Shown here piece after piece: positions 15,935-26,000 of a DNA stretch of 64,000 bases. The stretch comes from [Streptosporangium] indianense (GTDB lineage: Bacteria > Actinomycetota > Actinomycetes > Streptomycetales > Streptomycetaceae). A model generated the notes under the pieces. The model was not told the DNA's origin and did no database searches. It worked only from the letters and a program-made list of their open reading frames with translations. The DNA is taken from contig NZ_JAKEIO010000017.1 of NCBI RefSeq assembly GCF_021474405.1, positions 19,917-83,916 of the forward strand. Direction: 5' to 3'. The translations under genes and the position numbers were made by a program. The first letter of the stretch is position 1, and each line of letters opens with the position of its first letter.

Positions 15935-16744
15935 TCAGGGGCGGCGCCAGTCGTGGCCGGTCAGATGGGAACCGGCCTGCGGACCCATCCGCAGCATGCC
16001 GCCGTCGACGCTCCAGGACGCTCCGGTGACGTACGAGGCGTCCGGACCGGCGAGGAAGGCGATGACCGCCGCCACCTCACGGGCGTCGCCGGGCCGGCCG
16101 AGCGGGATGCCGGGGCGGCTCTCGGTGTGCGGATCGGTGTCCTCCTGCCCGGTCATGGGCGTGGCGATCTCCCCGGGGGCCACGGCGTTGACGGTGATGC
16201 GGTGCTCGGCCAATTCGAGGGCCATGACCTGGGTCAGCAGTCCAAGGCCCCCTTTGGCTGCACAGTACGGTGCGGCGCCCACCCGCGGCTGGTGCTCGTG
16301 GACGGACGTGACGTTGATGATCCGGCCCCCCTCGCCGCGCCCGATCATGTGCCGGGCCGCCTTCTGCCCGCACAGGAAGGGCCCCACGAGATCCACGTCG
16401 AGGACCTCGCGCACATCGGACAGCTCCAGGTCAAGGAAGGGCGTCATGGTGCCGGTGCCGGCGTTGTTGACCAGCACGTCGATGCGGCCCAGTCGCTCGC
16501 ACAGCTCGTCGACGGTGTCCGCGGCGTCGGGCAGCCGGGTGAGGTCCATCCGGGCGACCTCGGCGCGCTGCCCGTGCGCGCGCACCTCGTCGGCCGTCTC
16601 CTCCGCGCCCTTGCGGTCCGTGTGGTAGGTGATGCCGACGTCCATGCCGGCCCGCGCCAGGTGGACGGCGGTGGCACGGCCGATGCCGGAGTCGGCGCCG
16701 GTGATCACGGCGACCTTGCCGGTGGGCGCGGTGGGGTCGGACAT
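15935..16744 (-). CDS. SDR-family oxidoreductase
   Basis: This is a 269-aa classical short-chain dehydrogenase/reductase. The nucleotide motif is TGADSGIGRA, the NNAG motif is VLVNNAGTGT, and the active site is Ser (VTSVHE) plus Tyr-x3-Lys (YCAAK). The C-terminus VTGASWSVDGGM is typical of 3-oxoacyl-reductase/glucose-dehydrogenase-like SDRs. The ATG at 16744 follows GAGGAGG. It is divergent from the PHP gene with 120 nt between. Substrate is unknown. Confidence 0.92.
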   Translation of the reverse strand: MSDPTAPTGKVAVITGADSGIGRATAVHLARAGMDVGITYHTDRKGAEETADEVRAHGQRAEVARMDLTRLPDAADTVDELCERLGRIDVLVNNAGTGTMTPFLDLELSDVREVLDVDLVGPFLCGQKAARHMIGRGEGGRIINVTSVHEHQPRVGAAPYCAAKGGLGLLTQVMALELAEHRITVNAVAPGEIATPMTGQEDTDPHTESRPGIPLGRPGDAREVAAVIAFLAGPDASYVTGASWSVDGGMLRMGPQAGSHLTGHDWRRP

Positions 16745-16864
16745 GACGGGCCTCCTCGTCGACGGGTGGGCGGGGCATCGCAGTACCCGGGGGGATACCG
16801 GGCAAACCGCGTGCCCGTCGTGCGGCCCGCCGGGCGCTGGGGAACCCTTGAGGTGGAGGTGGCG

Positions 16865-17908
16865 ATGGATCCCGTCGAGGCACTGGACCGGATCGCCTTC
16901 CTGCTGGAGCGGTCCCTGGCACCGACCTACCGCGTGCGCGCCTTCCGTACGGCGGCCCGCGTACTGAAGGACCTGGACGGGGACGAGGTGCGCCGGCGGG
17001 CGGCGGACGGTTCGCTGGAGAGGCTCAAGGGCATCGGCCCGAAGACCGCCCAGGTCGTGCGGGAGGCGCTGGCCGGCGAGGTCCCCGGCTATCTGGAGAA
17101 GCTGGAGAGCGAGGCGGAGAAGGCACGCCCGGTCGTGCGGGGCGGGGAGAAGCTGCGGGCCCTGCTGCGCGGGGACTGCCATCTGCACTCCGACTGGTCG
17201 GACGGCGGCAGCCCGATCGAGGAGATGGGCCGGGCAGCCGCGGAGCTGGGCCACGAATGGGCGGCGCTCACCGATCACTCGCCACGGCTGACGGTGGCGC
17301 GCGGCCTGTCGCCCGAGCGGCTGCGGGAGCAACTGGACGTGGTGGCGGAGCTGAACGAGACCTGGGCTCCGTTCCGGCTGCTGACCGGTATCGAGTGCGA
17401 CATCCTCGAGGACGGCGCGCTCGACCAGGAGCCGGAGCTGCTGGAGCGGCTCGACGTGGTGGTCGTGTCGGTGCACTCCAAGCTGCGCATGGACAAGCGG
17501 TCGATGACCCGGCGGATGGTGGCCGCCGTGCGGGATCCGCACGCGGACGTGCTCGGGCACTGCACGGGGCGGCTGCTGACCGGGCGGGGGCGGCCCGAGT
17601 CGGAGTTCGACGCGGACGAGGTGTTCGCCGCGCTCGCGGAGACGGGCACGGCCCTGGAGATCAACAGCAGGCCGGAGCGGCTGGACCCGCCGCGGCGGCT
17701 GCTGCGCCGTGCCGTGGACGCCGGGGTGCTGTTCTCCGTCGACACCGACGCGCACGCGCCGGGGCAGCTGGACTGGCAGATCAACGGGTGCGCCCGGGCG
17801 GAGGAGTGCGGGGTGCCGCCCGAGCGGGTGGTGACCACGTGGTCCCTCGAGGAGCTGCTGGCCTGGACCCGTGAGCGGCGGGTGCCGTCCGGCGTGGCGA
17901 GCGGCTGA
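16865..17908 (+). CDS. PHP-domain phosphoesterase with N-terminal PolX-like helix-hairpin-helix region
   Basis: This is a 347-aa protein. Residues 1-85 resemble the N-terminal 8-kDa domain of family X DNA polymerases (NPTYRVRAFRTAARVL-like helix, then LKGIGPKTAQVVREAL helix-hairpin-helix). Residues about 102-340 form a PHP domain with metal-ligand motifs DCHLHSDWSDG, ALTDHSP, GIECDI, VSVHSK, GHCTG, LEINSRP and DTDAHAP. The polymerase palm present in full-length PolX (about 570 aa) is absent. Members of this shorter architecture are common in actinobacteria and are expected to be metal-dependent phosphoesterases or nucleases acting on DNA ends (inference). ATG follows GGAGGTGGCG. Confidence 0.9.
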   Translation: MDPVEALDRIAFLLERSLAPTYRVRAFRTAARVLKDLDGDEVRRRAADGSLERLKGIGPKTAQVVREALAGEVPGYLEKLESEAEKARPVVRGGEKLRALLRGDCHLHSDWSDGGSPIEEMGRAAAELGHEWAALTDHSPRLTVARGLSPERLREQLDVVAELNETWAPFRLLTGIECDILEDGALDQEPELLERLDVVVVSVHSKLRMDKRSMTRRMVAAVRDPHADVLGHCTGRLLTGRGRPESEFDADEVFAALAETGTALEINSRPERLDPPRRLLRRAVDAGVLFSVDTDAHAPGQLDWQINGCARAEECGVPPERVVTTWSLEELLAWTRERRVPSGVASG

Positions 17909-17947
17909 CGTGGTACCCGCGCGGCCGAAGAGAAAGGGACTGCACCT

Positions 17948-18613
17948 ATGGGACGCGCGGAACGGGCGGCTGTGTTCGACGTCGACGGCACGCTGGTCGA
18001 CACCAATCATCTGCATGTCGTGGCCTGGTGGGAGGCCTTCCGGCAGGCGGGCCACCAGGTGCCGATGCACGCCATCCACCGGGCCGTGGGCCTGCCGTCG
18101 ACCGACCTGGTCGCCCATCTGCTCGGCGACGACCGGAACACGGACCAGGACGCGGACATCAGCGCCGGGCACAAGGCGCTGTACGGGCAGTACTTCGACC
18201 GGCTGCCCGCGCTGCCGGAGGCCGGGGCACTGCTGCGGCGGCTGCACCGGGACGGCTGGGCGGTGGTGCTGGCCACCTCCGCGGGCGGCGCGGAGCTGGG
18301 CGCGCTGCGCCGGGCGATCGACGCGGACGACGCCATCATGGCCACGGCCAGCGCCGACGACGTCGACGCGGGCAAGCCCGCGCCCGAGCCCGTCGAGCAC
18401 GCCCTGGAGCTGGCCGGGGTGCCGGCGGAGCGAGCGGTGTTCGTCGGCGACACCGTGTGGGACATGCAGGCCGGCAGCAGGGCCGGGGTGCGCTGTGTGG
18501 GCGTCCTGTGCGGCGGCATCCCGCGCGCCGACCTCGCGGAGTCCGGCGCGGACGCGGTCTACGCCGACCCCGCGCACCTGCTGTCCGCCCTCGGCGACAG
18601 CCCGCTGGCATGA
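17948..18613 (+). CDS. HAD-superfamily hydrolase (phosphoglycolate phosphatase/beta-phosphoglucomutase-like)
   Basis: This 221-aa protein has the HAD catalytic loop FDVDGTLVDTN (Asp nucleophile and acid), a helical cap insert (about 20-85), motif II Thr/Ser (VVLATSAGG), motif III Lys (DAGKPAPEPVEHAL) and motif IV (FVGDTVWDMQAGSRAG). It is a subfamily I phosphatase or phosphomutase of unknown substrate. It lies 39 nt downstream of the PHP gene and may be in the same operon. Confidence 0.9.
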   Translation: MGRAERAAVFDVDGTLVDTNHLHVVAWWEAFRQAGHQVPMHAIHRAVGLPSTDLVAHLLGDDRNTDQDADISAGHKALYGQYFDRLPALPEAGALLRRLHRDGWAVVLATSAGGAELGALRRAIDADDAIMATASADDVDAGKPAPEPVEHALELAGVPAERAVFVGDTVWDMQAGSRAGVRCVGVLCGGIPRADLAESGADAVYADPAHLLSALGDSPLA

Positions 18614-18713
18614 AGGAACGTGAAACCGCCGGTGGGACGGATACCCACAGCACATGACGCGTGTGACGAGTGCGCTACGGCGGACGGCGGAGGCCATCCG
18701 CGGTCGGAGGGAC

Positions 18714-19961
18714 ATGAACGAAGACACGGGGGCGGCCTCGGACGCAGGGCCGCGGGGAGCGGCCGCGGGCCGGGGGCGGATCGAGCATCCGGGGCAGGGG
18801 AAGCGGACCGTGCGGCCGGTGGATGCCGTACGGCGGGAGTCCCGGTCGGCCTGGGAGGCCGTGCTGGCGGCGTGGCGCGGGCCCGGCCGGGAGCGGGACC
18901 TGGTCGTCCAGTCGCTGAAGGCGGCGGGGGCGGCCGTGCTCGCCTGGGCGGTGGGCGGCGTCTGGATGGGCGACCCGCTGGCGCTGATGGCGCCCTGGGT
19001 GGCGCTGGTCCTGGTGCAGGCCACGGTGTTCAGCTCCCTGGTGCAGGGGGCGCGGCAGTTCGGGGCCATCTGCGTGGGCACGCTGGTGGCCTCGGCGGCG
19101 CAGGCGATCGCCGACGACACGCTGGGCGCGATCGCCCTGTCCGTCCCGGTGCTGATGCTGCTCGCGAACTGGCCGCGCTTCGGCGACCAGGGCATCTACG
19201 CGGCGACGACGGCCCTGTTCACCATCTCCTCGGGCATGGTGAGTCTGTCCGCCGTCGGGCACCGGGTGGGCCAGGCCGCGATCGGTGCCGTCATCGGCGT
19301 CGCGGTCAACGCGCTCATCCTGCCGCCGATCCACCTGCGGGACGTACGGGCGAACCTGGCCGCGCTCGCGCGGGAGTCGGGCGAGGTGCTGCACCTCGTC
19401 GCCGGCGATCTGCGCGAGGGCGAGTGGGACGCGCAGACCGCCGGCGGCTGGGTCGGTGCGGCGAAACGGCTGGACCACCGCGTGCAGGCGCTGCGCTCGG
19501 CGCGCCGGTGGTCGCAGGAGAGCCTGCGCCTGACCTACGCCCCGCTGCGTGCCCTGCACCGCGTACCGCACGGCGGTGCGCTGCCGGCGGTGGACGAGGA
19601 CGAGCGGCTCGCCCGGGTCACCGGGCACGTCGGCACGCTCACCCGGGCCCTCGCGGTGTCCGTGGACGACAACCGCTCCCCCGCCCCGCCGGAGGGTCCG
19701 GCTCTGCGCTCGTACGCGCGGCTGCTGGAGCTGATCGGGGAAGCCCTGTGCGCCGAGGCCGACAGCCTGCTCGACGGCAGCGTGACCGCCCGGCCGGACG
19801 ACGAGACGCAGAAGGCGATGCGCGAACTGCAGGAGGAGTTGCAGGAGCAGCTGCGCCGGAACGCCGGAGAGGGCGCCGCCCATACGGCGGTCCTGGGCAC
19901 ATTGCTGCTCCAGGCGGAGAACCTCTGGGCGGAGACGGTCCCGGGCGACGAGGACCGGTGA
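18714..19961 (+). CDS. FUSC/aromatic acid exporter-like membrane protein (first of two)
   Basis: This 415-aa protein has a basic N-terminal tail, then a block of about six hydrophobic segments (about 70-215) such as AAGAAVLAWAVGGVWMGDPLALMAPWVALVL. A long cytoplasmic alpha-helical region (215-415) follows. The APWVALVLVQATVFSSL segment resembles FUSC/ArAE family pumps that export aromatic or weak acids. An ATG at 18654 is in frame, but only the one at 18714 has a GGAGG (short 3-nt spacing), so the start is uncertain. It is a paralogue in layout of the gene at 27827. Confidence 0.8.
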   Translation: MNEDTGAASDAGPRGAAAGRGRIEHPGQGKRTVRPVDAVRRESRSAWEAVLAAWRGPGRERDLVVQSLKAAGAAVLAWAVGGVWMGDPLALMAPWVALVLVQATVFSSLVQGARQFGAICVGTLVASAAQAIADDTLGAIALSVPVLMLLANWPRFGDQGIYAATTALFTISSGMVSLSAVGHRVGQAAIGAVIGVAVNALILPPIHLRDVRANLAALARESGEVLHLVAGDLREGEWDAQTAGGWVGAAKRLDHRVQALRSARRWSQESLRLTYAPLRALHRVPHGGALPAVDEDERLARVTGHVGTLTRALAVSVDDNRSPAPPEGPALRSYARLLELIGEALCAEADSLLDGSVTARPDDETQKAMRELQEELQEQLRRNAGEGAAHTAVLGTLLLQAENLWAETVPGDEDR

Positions 19962-20046
19962 GCACCCCGGCGGTCAGGGGTCCGGGACGGGGAACCCGGG
20001 TACTCGGTCATCTCTCGTAAAACCAGGTGGCCGAGAGGAGCACGCA

Positions 20047-21075
20047 GTGAGCAGCACAACGGGCAAGAGGGTCGTCGTCACGGGTGCCACCGGCAACGTC
20101 GGCACGAGCGTGGTGCGCCTGCTGTCGGAGGACCCGGAGATCGCCTCCGTGCTGGGGCTGGCCCGGCGGATCCCCGACTGGTCGCCGCCGAAGACGGACT
20201 GGGCCGCCGTCGATCTGTCCTCCGAACGGTCCGGCCTGGCGGAGCGGTTCTCGGACGCCGACGCGGTGGTCCATCTGGCATGGGCGTTCCAGCCGACGCA
20301 CGACCCGGCGTCGACCTGGCGCACCAACGTGCTCGGCAGCATGCGCGTCTTCGAGGCGGTGGCCGCCGCCGGCGTTCCGGCCCTGGTGCACGCCTCGTCG
20401 GTCGGCGCGTACTCGCCCGGCCCGAAGGACGAGGCGGTGGACGAATCCTGGCCGACGCACGGCTGGCCGGATGCCGCCTACTGCCGGGAGAAGGCCTATC
20501 TGGAGCGGGCGCTGGACACCTTCGAGCGTGACCACCCGGGGACACGGGTGGTGCGGATGCGGCCCGCCTTCCTGTTCCGGCGGGAGTCCGCGAGCGAGCA
20601 GCGCCGCATCTTCGGCGGCAAATTCCTGCCCGGCCCGCTGGCCCGCCCCGAGCTGCTGCCCGTCCTGCCCGACATCCCGGGGCTGCGGATGCAGGCCCTG
20701 CACACGGACGACGCGGCGAACGCCTACCGGCTCGCGCTGCACTCCGACGTCCGGGGCGCGTTCAACCTGGCGGCGGACCCGCCGGTCGACGCGCGGCTGC
20801 TGGGCGAGATGTTCGACGCGCGTCCGGTGCGGCTGCCGCGCACCGCGGTCCGGTCGGCGATCGCCGCCGCCTGGGGTCTGCACCTGCTGCCCGCCTCGCC
20901 GCACCTGTTCGATGCGGTCCTGCGGCTGCCGCTGATGGACTGCGCGCGGGCGCGTACGGAGCTGGGCTGGCGGCCGGAGCACACGGCTCCCGAGGTGCTG
21001 GAGGAGTTCCTGCTGGGCCTGCGGCAGGGCGCGGGAGCGCGGACGGAACCGCTGCGCGGACGCAAGGTGGGCTGA
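20047..21075 (+). CDS. NAD-dependent epimerase/dehydratase (extended SDR)
   Basis: This 342-aa extended SDR has a Rossmann motif TGATGNVGTSV, DAVVHLAWAFQP in place of the usual D-x-V-x-HLA segment, Ser-containing VHASSVGAYSPG, and the active-site Tyr-x3-Lys as YCREK. The C-terminal part binds the substrate sugar or aldehyde; no family-specific sugar motif is recognisable. The GTG start follows GAGAGGAG. It ends at a perfect terminator shared with the convergent small gene. Confidence 0.9.
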   Translation: MSSTTGKRVVVTGATGNVGTSVVRLLSEDPEIASVLGLARRIPDWSPPKTDWAAVDLSSERSGLAERFSDADAVVHLAWAFQPTHDPASTWRTNVLGSMRVFEAVAAAGVPALVHASSVGAYSPGPKDEAVDESWPTHGWPDAAYCREKAYLERALDTFERDHPGTRVVRMRPAFLFRRESASEQRRIFGGKFLPGPLARPELLPVLPDIPGLRMQALHTDDAANAYRLALHSDVRGAFNLAADPPVDARLLGEMFDARPVRLPRTAVRSAIAAAWGLHLLPASPHLFDAVLRLPLMDCARARTELGWRPEHTAPEVLEEFLLGLRQGAGARTEPLRGRKVG

Positions 21076-21126
21076 ACCGGCAGGCTGCACCTGGCCATGC
21101 CAGGACATGCCCGCCTCAGGACAGGC

Positions 21127-21169
21127 CCGAGGGCCGCAGCCGACCCCCACAGCCGGCTGCGGCCCTCGG
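21127..21169. terminator. Bidirectional terminator
   Basis: A perfect 16-bp stem pairs CCGAGGGCCGCAGCCG (21127-21142) with its complement (21154-21169) around an 11-nt loop. It lies between the epimerase gene and the convergent gene ending at 21183. Confidence 0.85.
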
Positions 21170-21182
21170 TTGGGATGCCCTC

Positions 21183-21458
21183 CTAGGCGGAGGGCTCGTC
21201 CGGCACCGGGTGCTCGGTCTGCACCGTTCCCGAGCGCGGTGCTCCTTGCCGGCCCGTCCCCGCTTCGTCCGTGTCGGGGACGTCACCGGCGGGCTCGTCG
21301 GTCTCGTCGTCGCTCCGGCGCCCGTCCTTCGCGCCGGTGCCCGTGAAGCGCGGGGCGACCTCCCACGGGTCCTCGCCGTCGTCGGCCTGCTGGTCCGGCA
21401 TGTCCCGCGGGATGGGCTCACCGTTCTCGCCGGGTCCTTCGAGGCGGTGGTCGGTCAC
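21183..21458 (-). CDS. Small acidic hypothetical protein
   Basis: This 91-aa, very acidic, Gly/Asp/Glu/Pro-rich and probably disordered protein contains GENGEPIPRDMPDQQADDGEDPWEVAPRF. The GTG at 21458 follows GAAGGGAG. It has no known motif or membrane segment. The composition, and the proline/aspartate-rich design, resemble small unnamed Streptomyces proteins. It lies 61 nt downstream of the ROK gene on the same strand and could be co-transcribed. Confidence 0.6.
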   Translation of the reverse strand: MTDHRLEGPGENGEPIPRDMPDQQADDGEDPWEVAPRFTGTGAKDGRRSDDETDEPAGDVPDTDEAGTGRQGAPRSGTVQTEHPVPDEPSA

Positions 21459-21519
21459 GGCGTGCTCCCTTCTGTGGTCCGGGCGCCACGCGAGTACCTC
21501 CGCGCTGATCGTCGAAACC

Positions 21520-22809
21520 TCAGCGCGGAATCCGCTCCTGGAGTGCCGTGCGCCACGCGGGGAGCGGATACTCCGGTGCGGGGTCGGGGCGCCGTCCGCC
21601 GCGGGCGAAGAAGTCCGCGAGCGGCAGGATCGCGGCACCGACGGTGACGGCGTCGGGTCCGAGCCGTCCCAGGTCGACGGTCACCTTCCCGGCCGGGTGG
21701 CGCAGCGCGTACGCCATGGCGTGGCGGCGTACGGCGGGCAGGAAGCGCGCGCCGAGCGCCAGGCCCGCCCAGCCGCCGATGAGGATGCGCTCGGGCTGGA
21801 AGAGGTTGATCAGGTCGGACAGGCCCGCTCCGAGGTATTCGGCGGTCTCCTCCAGGACGGCCAGCGCGACGGGGTCGGCCGCGGTCCCCTCGGGCGGATG
21901 GGCCGCGGCGAGCATCGCGGTGAGGGCTGTCTCCTCGTCGGCACCGCTGGGGACCCGTCCGCCCTCCTCCCGCCAGCGGGCGAGCAGCGACTCGGCACCC
22001 GCGTAGGCCTCCAGGCAGCCGAGCGCCCCGCACCGGCAGCGGCGGCCCCGGACCCGTACGGTCAGATGCCCCCATTCGACCGCGCGGCCCTGCTCCACGT
22101 CGGGGGTGACGAGGCTGGCGCCGACGCCGGAGCCGAACAGGACCACGACGGCGTTGCGGGCGCCGCGTCCGGCGCCGAACCACATCTCCGCCTGGCCGAG
22201 CGTCTTGGCGCCGTTGTCGATGAAGTACGGGACGGTGTCCGGCAGGGGGGAGCCGGCCCGGAGCAGGGCCTCCAGCGGGACGGCGTCCCAGCCGATGGTC
22301 TGTCCGTGCACGAGCGCGCCGCGCTCGGGAGTGCGCTCGACGATGCCGGGGACACCGATGCCGACGCCGAGGAGCCGTTCGGGCGCGGGACCGGCGGTGT
22401 CCAGTACCTCGGCGATGCCGTGACGGATGTGGTCGACAATGGCCTCGACCTCGTAGCGCTGGGGTGACAGCGGGCGCTCGGCGCGGGCGAGTTCGGTGAG
22501 GGTGAGGTCGAAGAGTTCGACCCGGACCCGGGTCTCGCCGACGTCGACGCCGATCATGTGGCCGCTGCCGGGCGCGACGCGCAGCAGGATGCGGGGGCGG
22601 CCGCCGTCGGAGTCGACGCTGCCGGCCTCCTCGACCAGCCCGTCGGCGACGAGGTCGGCGACGACGTTGCTGACGGACCCGGAGCTCAGGCCGGTCGCCG
22701 GGCCGAGTTCGAAGCGGCTGAGCGGGCCGTCGAAGTAGAGCCTCTGCAGCACGGCCGTGCGGTTGGCCCGCCTGAGATCGCGTACCGTGCGCCCGTTCCG
22801 CGCAGCCAT
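21520..22809 (-). CDS. ROK-family transcriptional regulator
   Basis: This 429-aa protein has an N-terminal winged HTH (about 10-75: NRTAVLQRLYFDGPLSRFELGPATGLSSGSVSNVVADLVADGLV) and a C-terminal ROK sugar-kinase-like domain. The domain shows the phosphate-binding start GVDVGETRVRVELFD, the ROK zinc motif CRCGALGCLEAYAG and the E..GH pattern EWGHLTV. It would be a sugar-responsive repressor (XylR/NagC type). No sugar operon is adjacent, so the target is unclear. Confidence 0.92.
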   Translation of the reverse strand: MAARNGRTVRDLRRANRTAVLQRLYFDGPLSRFELGPATGLSSGSVSNVVADLVADGLVEEAGSVDSDGGRPRILLRVAPGSGHMIGVDVGETRVRVELFDLTLTELARAERPLSPQRYEVEAIVDHIRHGIAEVLDTAGPAPERLLGVGIGVPGIVERTPERGALVHGQTIGWDAVPLEALLRAGSPLPDTVPYFIDNGAKTLGQAEMWFGAGRGARNAVVVLFGSGVGASLVTPDVEQGRAVEWGHLTVRVRGRRCRCGALGCLEAYAGAESLLARWREEGGRVPSGADEETALTAMLAAAHPPEGTAADPVALAVLEETAEYLGAGLSDLINLFQPERILIGGWAGLALGARFLPAVRRHAMAYALRHPAGKVTVDLGRLGPDAVTVGAAILPLADFFARGGRRPDPAPEYPLPAWRTALQERIPR

Positions 22810-23063
22810 GTGGCTCCCTTCGCATCCCCTGCCCGACCTGCAACATACCGTCGAGGACGGGCCCGGCGCGACATTCCTCCACCCCTTATTTCACGATGTG
22901 AGCTAACCGCCTCGTCCGGTGCGGCGGGGTCAGCAGGCCTCCGCGATCTCGTCCAGGGCCGGTGGGCGAGGCCGGCCGGGGCCAGGCCCGCCGCCGCCAG
23001 GGCACGCCGGGCCCGTTCCCAGGAGTCCACCACCGTGTGCCCGCCCCTCGCCTGCCGCGTCGG

Positions 23064-26000
23064 TCAGCCGGCCGCGTACACGTCCTCGACGTAACGCCCC
23101 TGCGCGACCAGTCCGTCGAGCCACTGCTCGGCGGCCGTCTCGTCGGCGCCCGGCGTGTGCTTGCGGTACAGGGTACGGAACGCCTCCCGCACCCCGGGCG
23201 CCATCCGGGAACCGTCGCCGCAGACGTACACCCGCGCCCCGGAGTCCAGCAGGGCCCAGACTTCCTCGGCCTCGGCGGCGATGCGGTGCTGTACGAACCG
23301 CACCTCGCCCTCGGGGACCTCGCTGAAGGCGGGCCGCATCGAGATGGCCCCAGCGGCCTCGGCGGCACCCAGCTCGTCGGCGTGCAGGAAGTCGGCGTCA
23401 GGCGCGTCACAGCCGAAGTAGCACACCGCGGGGGCGAGTTCGGCGCCCGCCGCGAGGGCCGCCGCACGGTCGGCGATGGCGCCGCGGAACGGGGCGAGGC
23501 CGGTGCCGGCCGCGACCATGACGACCGGCGCCGGATCGCCGGTGGCGTCGATGCGGAAGGCCTCGCGGCACGGCTGCACACGGGCGTACACCGTGTCGCC
23601 GGGCTCGACGGTGGCGAGGTGGCCGGAGCCGGTGCCCCGGTAGACACCCTTGCCGGAACGGGCGGGTGCCTCCAGCAGCGAGACCATCAGGTCCACGTGG
23701 CGGGGGTCGACGGCGGGCGAGGAGGAGACGGAGTAGTGGCGCGGGCGCAGGGGGATGAGGAGGTCGAGCAGCTGCGGCCAGTCCAGGGCGCCGCGCAGGG
23801 CCGGGTGGTCCTCCAGGATCTCCACGAGGGTGCGAGGGTCGTCGGTGAGGGCCGCCAGGGCCGTGCGCTCCGGCGGGCACGGGTGGGCGGCGGCGAGCAC
23901 GGCGAGCTGCCCGGGGCTCGGGCGCTCCTGCAGCTCCACGTGGTGGGTGAGGAGCTGCCGTACCGTCACGGGCCGGTCCACGGCGATGCCGTCGCGGCGC
24001 GGGCGGGTGGCGCGGATGTCCAGGACCGTGTCGAGGTCGGCGCCGAGCGCGGCGGCGGCGCGCGTGACGAGGTCCGGGGCGTTGGCGGGGAGCACGGTGA
24101 GGTGGTCGGCCGTGCGGTAGGTGACGCCGTCCGGCAGGGCGACGCGGAGGAACCGCTTGCGCCGGGCGTAGCCGGGGGCGGTGAGGTCGCGGGCCTCGGT
24201 GACCCGCATGGGGACGAGTCCGTGCCGTTCGGCGAGGGCGTCCAGCGGGCCGCCGGTCAGGGGGCGGACCTCGTAGGCGGTCGCGGGCTGCGGGTCCGGC
24301 GTCGTGGCGTCCGGGTCGCCGTAGCGCTCCAGGAGAGCGGTGCGCAGGGACGTGGTGAAGGCGCGGACGGTGCCGGCGAGGTCGCCGGAGGCGTCGGCGG
24401 CGGCGCGCTCCAGCAGGCGGTCGGCGCCGGACGCGGCGAGCCGTTCGTCGATGCGGGTGGGGACGTGCTGGTAGGTGGCGGCCCAGTTGCGGTCGCCGAC
24501 GCCGAGGACGGCGTACGTGACGCCCGACAGGTCGCGGGTCTCCTCCAGCCGGGTGGCGAATGCGGTGGCGTCGTCGGTGGGGCGGCCGTTGTAGGAGGCG
24601 GCGGTGATGACGACGGGCCGGTCGGTGGGCAGGCCGCCCGCGTAGGCGTCGAGGGGTGCCACCTCGGTCGCGCAGCCGAGGGCGGCGGCCTCGTCGGCGA
24701 GCCGGGCCGCGAAGTCGCGGCAGGTGCCGTAGTTGCTGCCGTGCAGGAAGAGGGCGGCGGTGCCGGGGCGGACGCGGGCGGGCAGGTCCTGCGGCTCGGC
24801 CGTGGCGGTGTCCTGGGCCTGGGCGGCTCCGGGGAGCGGGCCGTGGACCCGGTCGGCGCAGGTGCGGGGCGTCAGTGCGAGGGTGAAGCCCTCGGGCTTG
24901 AGGGTGAGGGTCTCCTTGACGTGGAGCCGGTAGTCGGCGTGGTCGTTCAGCCGGTAGCGGTGGACGAGCATGGCCAGCAGCATGGTCGCCTCGTGCAGCG
25001 CGAACTGCCGCCCGATGCAGGCCCGCTCGCCGGTGCCGAACGGCTTGAAGGCGTGCACCGGCCGCTCGGCCTCCGCCTCGGCCGTGAAGCGGGAGGGGTC
25101 GAACAGCTCGGGGTTGTCACCCCACACGGGCTGCCGGTGCAGCATCGGCGCGAGGACCAGGACGCCCTGCCCGGCGCGCAGCGGGATACGGCCGCCGAGC
25201 AGGGTGTCCTCGCGGGCCTCCCGGGAGAACACGGCGGCCGTGGGCCACAGCCGGAGCGCCTCGTTGAGGACCTGGCGCGTGTAGGTCAGCCTGCCGACCT
25301 CCTCGTACGTCGGCTCGACGTCGGCCCGGTCGCCCCACAGCGCGTCGACCTCGCGCTGCACCAGGCGGAGCGCGGTCGGGTGCTTGGCGAGGTAGTACAG
25401 CGCGAAGGACATCGCGCCGGAGGTGGTCTCGTGGCCGGCGATCAGGAACGTGATGACCTGGTTGCGGATGTTGGCGGTGTCGAGGGTGGTGCCGTCGTCC
25501 GGGTGCTTGGCGGTGAGCATCAGGCCGAGGAGGTCGTCGGCGTCGCTCTGGTCGGTGCCGGTGCGGGCGGCGATGACGTCGTCGACGACCTCGGCGAGGT
25601 AGGCGGAGTCCTTCCGGAAGGCCGCGTCCTGCTGCGTGTAGTCCTGCCCGGGTACGCGCGCCAGGCGGGTCATGCTCCACTCCAGGCAGCGGACCATCGA
25701 CTGGACGAAGGGGTGCGGCTCGGTCCGCTCGAAGGAGCCGAAGTCGTAGCCGAAGCCGGCGAGTCCGATGGTGTCGAGGGTCATGCGGGTCATGTCGTCG
25801 GGCACGTCGACCGGCCGGCCGGCGCGGGCGTCACGGTCCCAGGACGCGATGAGCCGCTGCGCCACCTGCAGCATCACCGGGTGGTACGTGCGCATCGAGC
25901 CCAGCGCGAAAGCGGGCATGAGGATGTCGTGCGCCTTGGCCCAGTTGGGCTCGTCGTTGTACGCGGTGAACAGGCCGTCGGCGGCGAATTCGCGGACGTT

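Noticed and set aside
15935..19195. Very long minus-strand open frame (over 1000 codons) across the PHP, HAD and FUSC genes
   Set aside because: Only its last 269 codons, the SDR, show family motifs and a proper start. The rest is an antisense shadow of plus-strand genes.
22919..23063. Short minus-strand frames after the CYP102 gene (VVDSWERARRALAAAG and ALDEIAEAC in different frames)
   Set aside because: The two pieces could form one small protein only with a frameshift, no RBS is convincing, and no family is recognised. Too weak to list as a gene or pseudogene.
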